Notes under the pieces: model-generated
What the model saw: the letters and a program-made list of their open reading frames with translations, nothing else
Told to the model about the DNA's origin: nothing
The model's database searches: none
Shown here: positions 24,978 to 36,044 of the stretch, one piece after another
How the letters are laid out: every line of letters starts with the position of its first letter
Position numbering within the stretch: position 1 is the stretch's first letter
Assembly (NCBI GenBank): GCA_039881145.1
Contig: JAYKKI010000075.1
Location: 661,001 to 725,000 of the forward strand
Source: Druceiella hillmani
Lineage: Eukaryota; Arthropoda; Insecta; Lepidoptera; Hepialidae
Direction: 5' to 3'
DNA length: 64,000 nt
Program-made: the position numbers and the translations under genes

Positions 24978-25158
24978 GTTAGTATATTTAGTTTATGATA
25001 ATGTCACCCCTTCTTGCATAATCCTTGTAGTCTAGGATGTAGGTTTATAAACTATAACCCGCTACTAGCTTCCTCCTTTAGTTTTTCTGCTCGATGATAT
25101 TATGAGTTTGGGTAACCATTTTTCCAGATTCTTCATCAAGTACCTAATATCTCAACAA
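24978..25158 (+). repeat. direct repeat E, copy 2 (candidate 3' LTR)
   Basis: Partner of 23077-23252, ending at the same 'aatatctcaacaa' words. No clear polypurine tract precedes it; the family B tail sits there instead. This weakens the LTR reading or implies a later insertion. Confidence 0.45.
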
Positions 25159-25243
25159 ACATCCACCCGAGTGTACCTACTGAACATTGACTCAAAAGAA
25201 GCGGTATACAGATTGCACATAATTATAGTAATGTTGCTATGTT

Positions 25244-25479
25244 AATAAGTAAGGTGTAGTTATGAAACTAGAAATTACTAAATACTCTATTTACAATAGG
25301 GTGTTTAGTGATTTATATATTATACTAAATCACTTACGATTAATATTGGTTAATTTTTGTAAATAAGTAAGGTGTAGTTATGAAACTAGAAATTACTAAA
25401 TACTCTATTTACAATAGGGTGTTTAGTGATTTATATATTATACTAAATCATTTACGATTAATATTAGTTAATTTTCTTA
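25244..25479 (+). repeat. 118-bp tandem duplication with internal hairpins
   Basis: Two head-to-tail units (25244-25361 and 25362-25479) differ at about four positions in 118. Each unit contains a 14-bp hairpin with a 3-base loop (25278-25308 in unit 1, 25396-25426 in unit 2) whose only non-Watson-Crick pairs would be G-U in RNA. A second 8-bp inverted repeat overlaps it (25308-25333) and has one arm base changed in unit 2. No open reading frame. Confidence 0.95.
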
Positions 25480-26500
25480 ACAAAAATCATCATCAATCAA
25501 TCATCATATTCAAAACGAATGTTTCGAATAAAAATTTGTAATACGATTTGCCTTTAATTTTCAATAGGGTTACAAAAAAAATACAAAATGAGAACGGCCG
25601 AATTTTATATATTTCCGGGCATGATTAATTGTATATCATTGTAGGAATGGCAATCGAACTTAATTGTTGTTAATTTAATTTATCAAATGCTTGTTAAGAA
25701 AGAGGTGTAAATAATACTCCAAATTAAATAAAAAATTTGAAATGTTATAAATTTAAAGCCTATTAGTAATGATCTAAAAATTGTTTATCTAAAATTTAAA
25801 ACGCAGCGTATGCGGAATTTCGCATTAATGAAAAATTTAACGGGAACTATACAATCGGGACAATATCCCCATAAAAATGGGAACAATATTTTTTGAAAAA
25901 AAAAGTATCCGACGATGTAATATTAATCTAATAATGTCCACAATTTTTAGCGACATTTATTTATTAATAAAATAAAATTTTATAGCTGCGTAATTGAAAC
26001 AAGTACTTAAATCTACCTGCACCTTCTGATTTTAATATGGCTTTTTATCTCGAAACGATTAAGGATACAGACACATCGTAAAGTTATAACATTGTATCTA
26101 ATTTGTTCTTTTTCCGGACCAAAAAAGTCAGTTGTGTTTTGACGGTATATTGGTCTATAATTACTAAGTAATTTGTTTTTCTTGAACCAGGCACATCGTA
26201 AATTCTAAACTTAAATTATTGAATAGTGAATAATAGATTTTATCATATAGTGAATATTTCATATTAATTATTGTTCAGTTTAATTGCATTATAAAATAAA
26301 TTTTAACTGTGAGTCAGTTATCTTTTACTGTATTAGTGGCAATTCCCGATAGATCACAATATTGTGTGGGCATTTTTTTTATTGTTTTAATTTACAGAAT
26401 TATTTAAGTGCAACACCTAAGATTGTAGATAATCTATCATAGTTCCAACTAACAAGTTTATAATTTTTTAAGTTTTTCAAAATATTTCCCGTGGCACTTA
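25480..26500. other. AT-rich spacer, no gene seen
   Basis: No family or repeat recognised. The right end could contain the terminal repeat of the mariner copy that follows, but I cannot identify it. Confidence 0.45.
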
Positions 26501-26528
26501 ATTACCAAACACTTAATTACCGATAATA

Positions 26529-27310
26529 TCATTGAGATAAGCAAGCGCTTATTTCTTCCCTTGACGTATCTTTTCTGGCGTTTTTGAAGACATTTACCGC
26601 ATCTTCGGCCTCTGAGAAAGGTAGTCTAAGCAGTTCATATTTTATTCTTGGGAATAAACAGAAGTCGTATGATACAAAGTTGGCGCTGAATGACGGATGT
26701 CCCATAATTGCTATATCCGGCGTAGTCAAATATTCCGTCATTCTTCTGGTTAAGTATGCGGAGGCCTAGCTACTAGCTTCCTCTTTAATGGTTGTTCGGG
26801 GCGTTGATTTATCCTAAATAACAGGCAAGCAATTGTTTTTATACCCGTATATTACAGCTGTTTCAATAATTTTTAGAACATTTTTTTTCATGATAACTCT
26901 CCACCCGTAGAATGAGGTGATCATCTTTTTTTCTAGCCTTAAGCTTTTCCTCGGTCTTTACAGGCATTTCTCTCTAAGAAAACACTCACTATTCAGACTG
27001 TCTCATAATCACAAGTAATAGTACATCTAACTTTCCCCACCCGCTGTTGACGATGATGAATAAAGCATCGGAGTAACGCATCAAAGTTTTCTTGCATTTT
27101 GCTTCACCAAAATCAACGCAAACGCATCAGAATGGCATCGCTTAAGTCGTGGGGTGTCCACTTGGTACAAGGAATCATAATACCTGAAGGTTTATATAAC
27201 ATTTTCTGTACTTGGCAAATATCAATGCCGAATCTACTAATAGATTACTGTTATGTCAATATTTATCATAAAATCCGTAAATTCAATAGAAACGGATCGT
27301 AACTTTGTTG
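26529..27310 (-). pseudogene. decayed mariner transposase
   Basis: On the minus strand, pieces match in order a mariner transposase of the group related to the SETMAR and irritans-type elements. CTKWTPHDLSDA (about 27165-27130) is followed by a QENFDALLR segment, then ITCDYETV (about 27020), which stands where the family's first catalytic V-T-G-D-E motif lies. A Lys-rich K-DDH stretch follows (about 26920), and finally an open 70-codon C-terminal part (26741 to 26529) with SYDFCLFPRIKYELL in place of the conserved SPDLAP-D-LFP-LK block and FSEAEDAVNVFKNA after it. Several stops and frameshifts are present. The second and third catalytic Asp are not preserved in a usable context. N-terminal DNA-binding domains and terminal repeats are not identifiable. 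Confidence 0.75.
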
Positions 27311-30300
27311 TTGATTCAGACAACAATAAACATGTCATCGAATGAAAGTTTTCTCATGCTAAATTAATTTTATCATGGTACGGACAATTTCCAAATTTAC
27401 GCCAATTTGGAATAATAAATAAAAAAATTGAGCTAAGTACTTAAATGGATTAAGCGAGAATTCGATTTTCTAAATTTGAATTAAATTTTTTTAACCATTA
27501 TTAAAAATAGCCAGTTCTAAAAATGTTCAGCACTAATTAGTGCTTGTCTTGTTAATGTGGAATGTACTAAAAACAATAACGAGTTCGAAATTGTAAAAAT
27601 GGTTTTATTGCAACTTCCTTTAACTTTTTTGAAACATTTTTTTTATAACTTCCTTTACCCTTTTTATAAATTAGTCAAAAATAGTCGTTATCATTAGATA
27701 AATAAGCAATAATTGATATATGGCTATCAAATAATTCAAAGAACTGTTATAAATATATCCCGATAAACGGCTATCTTATTTTTATTCACGAGCAAACGTT
27801 AGACCTGTATAACCGCTCGTATATAATCTAAAACTAGGGAGACCGTACTTAAAACATAAATATTGTTCACATCGTTATTTTCAATTACATTATTTTTTTT
27901 CGATTCGATTTCTTCGATTTGGTCTAAAAAATTAGTTCTTAAGAATTAGAAATATTGCTTGTATCTTTTTGTATAGCATTTTGTAATACATCCTGTTTAT
28001 CGTATTTCTCGTATCCTAAACCTATACCCAATAGAATAATTTTAAATAAATGAAGTGTTAATGTTTTTAAATAATACTTTAGGTTTATTGTGGCATTCCT
28101 ATAGATGTATTTGTGAAGAAACTAAGGACGATGAAACATAATTTTGACTATTGTGTAATTACTATTAACTTGCCTAATTCGATTGATCAATAGACGATTA
28201 ACGTACCAATTACTCGAAAACAAATTATTTAAAAACAGATGAATAGAAAACTTTGGAAATCCGGCAAGAATAAATGCTAATTATAGAAACATTCTATTGT
28301 GTCCGGAAGTTGACCGTCATTACTACATAAACATAGCTACGTAGAGTTGTAGTATGTGAGCAGTGAATTCACTGACAAATATGATAAAAAGTTTAATTGG
28401 TTTAGAATATTTTAGTGTATGATTGCAAAATACCTATTCTGTGGCCGTTAGTTGCTAATAACAGATGTTCCTTTATTCCATAAAGTGAGCGGATACAAAT
28501 AAACTCAAGGTTTCATCGTAAAACATTTTGCAAGATAGCTATTTTTGGTCTTTTTTTTTTACTGACAAAAGTAGAAATTGTTCCATGCCAAAAATATTTT
28601 AAATCGAACTTATTTATTAGCTTTAATCATAAATTTTCCTAAAATATGAAAATGTTTATAAATACATAATTTAGTTTATATTTTTTTGTTAATTAATATT
28701 TACATTTGACAAAATGTTTATAATTAAAAATTACAAAATGTTTAAAATTATTTAATTTATTTTTAAAATCATCTTAAAAAAAATATTAGTTAAGAATTAT
28801 TTTATTAATTCAGAAAATAGAATTGTGCCGATATTATCATAATTTAGTAGTAACATTGCCTATTCGACGTCAAAGTTTCAAATCGAATCTATCGATATTC
28901 TTTGTCAAAATCGTCCTAGAGTGAAACTAATGAACTTCAAAGCATAAATATGAACAACCAAATGACCTCATTATGACTTCGCTGTAATAATTTTATCTGA
29001 TCTTTTATGTGACCTCTGTTTTTTTAGATTTTAATTAGTATAAAAGAATTTTTTTTACATCCAAATTAATGCAATAAAAATAATTGTATTTAAAATTTAA
29101 AATAACGTCGTTTTATTTGAAATAAATGTATACATAATTTGTAAAAAAGAAATTTCAAGGCTAAATCAGAGACATCCACAAAAATCTCTCATCGATGTGT
29201 ACAAACATCAAATTATTTGGTTGTACTAAACATTATAGATAAAAAAATATGGTGAAGATGTCTCATGCAACGTATTCGATACTTTCTGAATTAGAAGCAT
29301 GAAAACAAATTACATTTTATAAATTATAATCAAGATTATTTGCGCTTCGTGAAAATATGCAATTATGCATTAGCAGCAGATCCATACTATATATTTTTAC
29401 GAATTTGAGATACACAAAACGTCAAACTTGCATAAAAATATTATTTAATAATAAATTTTCAAGTAAAATCTGATATTACTCAATTTATGTACGAGCAACA
29501 TGTCTAGTTGCCCTCATGCCGCGAGCCCATACATATATAAATATATATTTATAAATTTATAGACAACCCAATTCATGAGTTCTCGTGTGCATGACCGGTA
29601 TGAAATTTTCAAAAATTCATCATGTTGACATCAATAGAATTATTTTCTTAGATATTCGAAAAAGCAACTTAAAATTAACAACTGAATGCCATGGTCGTTT
29701 GTAGAAAAGAATCGAAAAATATGTACTAAAATACATTTATTATTGTAAATTCCGTTTATTACATCAATTTTATCGTGATATCCATGGCTTTCTTACCATG
29801 TCCGATTTCAGTACAGTAAAACATGTTACAAATACAAGCGATGTGCTGGTAACTTGAAGGAATAGTGAAACAGCCTAATTATGCAATGTGATGCTTCTTG
29901 TAGCTTATTGTCTTGTTCCATTGTATGGCGATGCAAAATTAGTAATGCATAAACTTTACATTCAAGCAAGAAAATATGCAAGAAATGGTATTTAATTTTC
30001 ATTTTAAACGTTTTAAAAAACTATATTAAAAGTTGGCTAGGCAACATTTTATTTTTTGTTTTTCTTTTAAATGCAAGTCTTCTTAATGCAAAAAAACTTG
30101 TTCTTAACTTATTCTTAAATTTACTTATTCTTAATGCAGTTATTTCCACTTTTTAAAAAAATTTAATGTGATTTTAACGGCCTGCAAAATTATGGAACTA
30201 TTTTGTAACTTAGCAATATGCTTTCATTTTGTATATCCTTTCTAATTGATTCTTTGTGCTAAGGTGACATATTAAATACATAATATGCTATTAAAACTAC

Positions 30301-30715
30301 TTACGTTTCCTGTGTAAGGTAAAGATCGACTGTATTTGATCGCAAAGACGTCAATAACAAATAATGGGTGGGTTACAACAAAAAAAATGTAAATCTATGC
30401 CAGCTAGCAAGAAACGGTCAAAATCTCGATACAATAAAACACACATTTTGTTTTTTTAAACTCTTCGGTTTAATATAAATAATTTAAGTTAATTTCAGCT
30501 TTTAATAGATTACAAAATAATTAAAAATTTACTCGCTCAAATGTTATCAAAACAATTTATTTAAGTGGTGTGACATTATTTATTCAAAATCGTTTATGTA
30601 TTTTATTTTTGAATTATAGAAATATTTATTCATTAAATACAATCTGATATGTGGAACATAAATCGTATTTTTTTTCCTCTTCTGTATTTATCCAGACAAA
30701 ATTAAACATAACAAG
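27311..30715. other. AT-rich spacer, no gene seen
   Basis: Stops throughout both strands and no repeats beyond short A/T runs. The N-terminal remnant of the mariner transposase could lie just right of 27310 but is not readable. Confidence 0.5.
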
Positions 30716-30733
30716 CATAGCCGAAAGGCTATG
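30716..30733. repeat. hairpin with GAAA tetraloop
   Basis: catagcc (30716-30722) and ggctatg (30727-30733) pair exactly around GAAA, a GNRA-type loop if transcribed. Confidence 0.85.
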
Positions 30734-30825
30734 AGGAAAAAAATACAAGGCTATTGCGTGTAGAAAAGAAACTATAATATATGAAAACCTTGATAGAAAT
30801 TTTCATGTATTTAAATATAACAAAA

Positions 30826-30860
30826 GCAGATTATTTGCAAATTTCTTGCGAATAATCTGC
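30826..30860. repeat. 15-bp hairpin, 5-base loop
   Basis: gcagattatttgcaa (30826-30840) and ttgcgaataatctgc (30846-30860) pair at 14 of 15 positions, the other being a possible G-U. Confidence 0.9.
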
Positions 30861-30887
30861 GATGATGAGTCATTCAGAGTGCAAGTG

Positions 30888-30918
30888 AGTTTGTCCATCT
30901 AATGTTGATGGACAAACT
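30888..30918. repeat. 12-bp perfect hairpin, 7-base loop
   Basis: agtttgtccatc (30888-30899) and gatggacaaact (30907-30918) are exact reverse complements. Confidence 0.9.
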
Positions 30919-33780
30919 GAATTGCGCCAATTAATTATTTTTAATTTAATATTAAAGAAAAAATAACTGTTGCTAACTTCATCATTGAGTTAGTGTTGTT
31001 ACAAAAGTGTTAAATTATTTTTTTAATGATTCAATTCATCGTGCATTTAAATAAAATTTGAAAAAGTTTTTTATACTTTCTTTAATATAATTTTTGATAT
31101 TAACAAAATTTATTGAAAATTTTAAATTTTCTTTAAAATTTTTTTAAATGCCATATGTAGCTTATAGAAAAGGTATACGAAAATGGGTATAGCTTATTAT
31201 ATTTACTAGTAATAGGACTAAAAACATCTAACTTTTTTTAATATTACCATTGACTGTCTTGATGATATAAAGATATTACTTTTTTGGCCATTCATCATTC
31301 TATATTAAAACTTCATTTAAAACCACGAATATTTGGAAAAATTTTAACTAACCTATTTTATGTATATAAAGTTTGAATATGTACTCCTATATATACGAGA
31401 TATTTTATCTTATATTGTGAATCAAAATTATTTTCTAATATATATTTATATATTTTGTATACGGTTTTCTCCGTAAATTTATCTGAAGTATTCTTAAATT
31501 TTTCTTAGGTTTTGGTAATTGGATATTCTCAAGCTATTCGTATAAAGTGAACATAAATTTTCTTTAATTCTAAGCGTTTCAATAAGTATAGAAATTATTA
31601 ATTATAACTTTTTACACTTCAATATTTTTAAATAACGTCAGGTAAAACCATAAAATTTTTTTAAATTTTCACTTCAAACACAAGACACTTAAAAATATCT
31701 CATTTCAACTGAAAGTAATTTTCTGCCATAAATATTTTTGTTAGTCCTACGTAGCTGTAGTCTAAGATTTCATATTGCGATAAAAAAGCAGTAATAAAAA
31801 TTCAAGCTGCTACAGAGGAAATGTTATTTTCTCTTTTATTACAATCTAAAACTGTAACGTTTTTATTACAAGTTTACTTAAAGTAATTGAAAATATGAAG
31901 GTATATTCGGAGAAAATACTAATTATAATCTTACCTAAAATTGATTAAAGTATTCATAATTATTCCACAATGGTTACGTAACTGGAAATGGCAACAGCTG
32001 AAAATTTGTTTTTATTGGCGAACAAACCAAGTCACTGGGTTCGACCTAATATTTTTTAATATTGTAGCAAAATTTACCAATAGATAAATGGCCCAATTAT
32101 GAAGATATCGCACGCTTAATGAAAAAAAGAAATATGTCAAGAATAGACATTTTTGGGAATGATCGTTTAAAATAAAGCCTAAAATATTCATGTTACGCTA
32201 AATCAAAGTATATTTTTTATTTATTATTAACTATAAATTTACAGATGAATAAAAAAAATTACATATATTTCCCTTTATGATTGAAATTAAGTCTATGATT
32301 CAAATATTACAAGCACTAAGCCCTTATAAACCTGTTTATAAAAAATAATTTTTTCATGTCATTTGTTAAGTGTTAATTCACTTTTTGATTAGGAAAAATA
32401 ATATATTTTTATTAAAACCGAAAATGCGATCTGATTGAAACATTCTGTAAAATTATTATTAACAAATTTGGTAATAAAATTAAAAATTATATTATATTCT
32501 TTTATTTTAAATAAACGTCTGTTTTAATCAGTGTCAGTCACCATCATCATCGCTCAAATCGAGATACTAGTTTAAGAATTATGTTAATATTAGATTTGAA
32601 ATTAAGGGAATCATAAATTGTTGTTAAATAATAATGTAATTAACAAACTGCTTACTTACAACTGTTAATTTCTCAAATATCAATTTTTCACCAAACAGCA
32701 TCAAAGTTAAAATATACATAAACTTCAAAACAATGCTTTTTTAAATGTATGATGTTTAAATTGCGTTTCATTATCGCTTCGTTAATTTATTAGTATTATA
32801 TCAAAAATTGCAACTAAAAACAAATCATTATTTAAAAAAATAATATTTATTACTATAATAAAACAAAGCAATTTCTGAAAAATTAACAAATTGAAATATT
32901 AACAGTATCACAGAAAGTACGTATGTAAAGTTTCAGTTAATAATTGAATTATAGTAATTAGCGTAAAATGGAAAGACCAATCGTTTATTAATCACTTTCT
33001 TTAGGTCTTTCTTTAAAATTCACTCTTACGTCTTGCATTTGATTATACATTTTTAAGCGTAATTTGTGTAACCTTCTTTCTTTTATTCCTTACGTCAATT
33101 TCTTGGTGTGTATCATCTTTATTCACATACAAAGATGACTAGTTATTCATTTTATAAATAAAACATTACATAAAAAGAGACTCATCTGTTAATAATATGA
33201 AGATTTATTATATTTTATTTCACACTTTGAATTTATACCCGAAGTATGATGTACGCGTTGAATGTTTTTGAATGGGTAAAATTTTGTGAGTCCGCGTTAG
33301 AGATGTTGTAATAGTAGTATAATTGTAGGTATAAGGGTGACAGCTTGTGCAACATTGGTGCTTAATATCTGTATCAATAAATTTAAATCGATTACGCGGA
33401 AAGTTCAATTTTTAAATATTGTTTTAGTTTCATTATTATTTTAATTGTTTATAAGGTCACTGTGTAATGCAATAGAGAGTATTAAATATGTCTATATTTT
33501 TAAATGTAAATTTATTTCCAATATTCGTATCAATACTTGTGTTTAAACATTTTGTTTAATTTTTTTATTTTTTAAAAATTTGACGGATTTTAAATAAGAA
33601 ATTCTATAAAATTTTATGAAATCACTATTATTCTAAAATTTGAAGGTTTTACTCCTGTCGATACTTCCCATAACTGCCAATTTTTTTTATTTATTCATGC
33701 ACTATAATGTATCCATTTTACATATATGTCGGACTTGTTCCTACGAGAGCAATATTATACAGCAAACCAGAATTTTTGTC
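30919..33780. other. AT-rich spacer, no gene seen
   Basis: No family recognised. A minus-strand open frame at 33408-33220 is rich in Thr, Tyr and His and shows no domain. Confidence 0.5.
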
Positions 33781-33784
33781 CAGA

Positions 33785-33890
33785 GCGGCCGGCAATCGAA
33801 CTCGGATCCTCATGGTTCACCGTGCCATCAAAAGCCACATGCCTGTTAATAAATCCAACACACCGCGGCGACGACCTGCTTAATTAGGCA
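33785..33890 (-). repeat. tRNA-derived SINE-like fragment
   Basis: Read on the minus strand, a stretch with CATGAGGATCC followed by gagttcgattgcc (33803-33791) matches the variable loop and T-arm/B-box of a tRNA (GGTTCGANNCC). 'tggcacggtg' (33828-33819) fits the A-box (TRGCNNAGTGG). The A-to-B spacing of about 25 nt is too short for a functional tRNA, so part of the D/anticodon region is missing. Its G+C content is well above its surroundings. A tRNA-derived SINE or tRNA pseudogene is the best reading; no second copy was found in the window. Confidence 0.45.
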
Positions 33891-35224
33891 TATAACTTGT
33901 AGGTAGGCTGAAGTAGACAATCATGAACATTTTAAATGGTCACAAGGAGATTCAACAAATCAGCTTCTATGCTTCTTAATACTTCTTCGATAATAATATA
34001 AGACTTTTCCTTATATCCAACGACTAGTGCCAGATAAAGTCTATTTATTGTTTCTTTTATGACTCTGCAATATGCTATAGTCGTTTGCATTGATCTCATA
34101 AGACTTCATACTCACTAAATAATTACACATTCTCGTATAAGGGAGTTTATGGAGAATGTCATCTAAAGTCAAATTAAGTGGAGAATTATGATTAAAAATG
34201 ATTTTATTTTAAATATATAATTATTTATAATATGGAATATAATGTTAAGATTGATTTGCCGATAAATTCCTTCAAAAAACTCGGTTTCGACAATTCACAG
34301 TAATTTTATACTACCGTCACCGTTTATTAAACTTTGAAAGCATGTACAATTTGTTTATAAATTATGTAAATTTTACGAAAACCTATTAAAATTATAAATT
34401 TAAGTTAGTCGAAAAACAAACTCTTTGTCATAAAAATTATAAAAATTTGAACAGTTTAAATAAAGTTCAAAAGTTCTACTTCTCTCCCACGACCCCCAAG
34501 TATATTTCTGGGATGACATTAAATACAAATAACTACCTACCATGCACCAATTTTCCACGATAAAAAGGCATAAATTAACTAATATAAAAACTTTTTGAAC
34601 GGTTTATAAGAAAATATTGTCTTAAGAAATTAAATCGTTCCAAATTTTTTATTGGAGATTGACAAAATATTTTTCCATTTTTTAAAGTAGTCCTAGTATT
34701 GCTGTTTGAATATCAATTAACTACATGTAAAAAATTATGGTCAGACAACTTTGGAAATATTTCGAGTGAACGCATATTATACGACAAGTGTATTAGGTAA
34801 TGGTGACGAAAAGCTCGAAGCAATAAAATTTGATTTATAAACTAAAAGGAAAAGCATAAGCGCAGCTTTAAAAGTTTACCCAATAATTTCATTAATTCGT
34901 TTTGATCCTTTAGTTAAATTAAAATATATCTAAGATATAAATAATGAATTGTTTATTAAAAATATCACATTTTTTTATACTTTGCTTATGTTCCTCTATC
35001 TCGCAAGAGGGACTCATAGTGACTAGTAAACTTGAGGGCAGAAAACCATTGAGGTAGAAAATGACAGAAGATCAGAAGTTTTGAATAGTCTGATTAGATC
35101 TTAGAGAAGTTTTATACGTCAATGAGTGCTGCTGATTCCCTGGTCGAAATTGAAGAAACAGCAAAAAGAAGATATAAATCTTTATGATAAAAAATATATT
35201 GAAAACATTTTTTAGAAAACTATG
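33891..35224. other. AT-rich spacer, no gene seen
   Basis: This is the region where the rest of the Jockey-like element (RT domain, 3' UTR, tail) would be expected on the minus strand. I find no trace of it. Confidence 0.5.
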
Positions 35225-36043
35225 ATATTTGATTGTTAAGGTTGTTGCCTGTTTTTCGATGTCATCCTTTGTTTTAAGTGCCACTTTCAGGTTCAGGTTT
35301 TCGTTTATGTAGTGTCTGAAAGCATCCCAATCGGTTTTTTTGGTGTAAAGTCGCTCTTTCACTGGTCTTACAATTATGGTGGTACTTATTGTGGCTATTA
35401 CTGGTGTGTGGTCTGAACTGCTGTCTATACTAGTCTCTACGCTCAATTAATTATTTGACAGTCCTTTATATACAAATAAATCCAGAAGATCTGGTTTTCT
35501 ATTTCTGTCTGTAGGCCAGTAGGACGGTTCACCTGTACTTAGAACACGCAGTTTGTTTTTGTCAATACTTTTCTTCATTTCTCGACCTCTAGGTAAAGTC
35601 AGTCTTGATCCCCAGAAAACGTTTTTAGCGTTCCAGTCGCCGCCACATATGAACCTATGCCCAAGGGTTTTAAAGTAATTTGTAAATGCTTCTTCCTTTA
35701 TAGTGTGCTTTGGTGGGCAGTATACAGCCGATAATGTTAGAGATCCTTGTTTATCATGTACCATTACTGTAGTTGCTTGTATTGACTCTGTTTTGTATTC
35801 ATGCAATATCTCATGCTTGATGTGTTTTTTGATAATTACAGCTGCACCCGCATGAGCAGTTCCGTCTGGGTGTGATGTCGAATATATGCTGTAATTTCTT
35901 AACAATATGTTCTGGTTTGGTGTTAAGTGTGCCTCAGATACCAGAAGTACGTCAATATTTCCATGCTCCAATAATGTTTGTATGTCATATTTGTGGTTGA
36001 TCAAACCATTTGTGTTCCAGGTTGCTACTTTCAGATTGGCCAT
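35225..36043 (-). pseudogene. Jockey-like ORF2, endonuclease part only, truncated
   Basis: ORF2 normally encodes an apurinic-type endonuclease that nicks the target plus a reverse transcriptase for target-primed reverse transcription. Here an ATG at 36043 opens a 198-codon frame with the endonuclease signatures ATWNTNGL (residues 7-14), SEAHL (about 36-40), GGDWNAKN (about 134-141) and PDLLDLFV (about 184-191). A TAA at 35449-35447 interrupts it. The same frame then continues with SSDHTPV, the conserved SDH that completes the active site, and about 60 more residues to roughly 35225. From there the protein becomes low-complexity Phe/Ile/Leu and shows no RT motif. The endonuclease residues appear intact apart from the single stop. 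The RT domain and 3' end are absent. Confidence 0.85.
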
Positions 36044-36044
36044 T

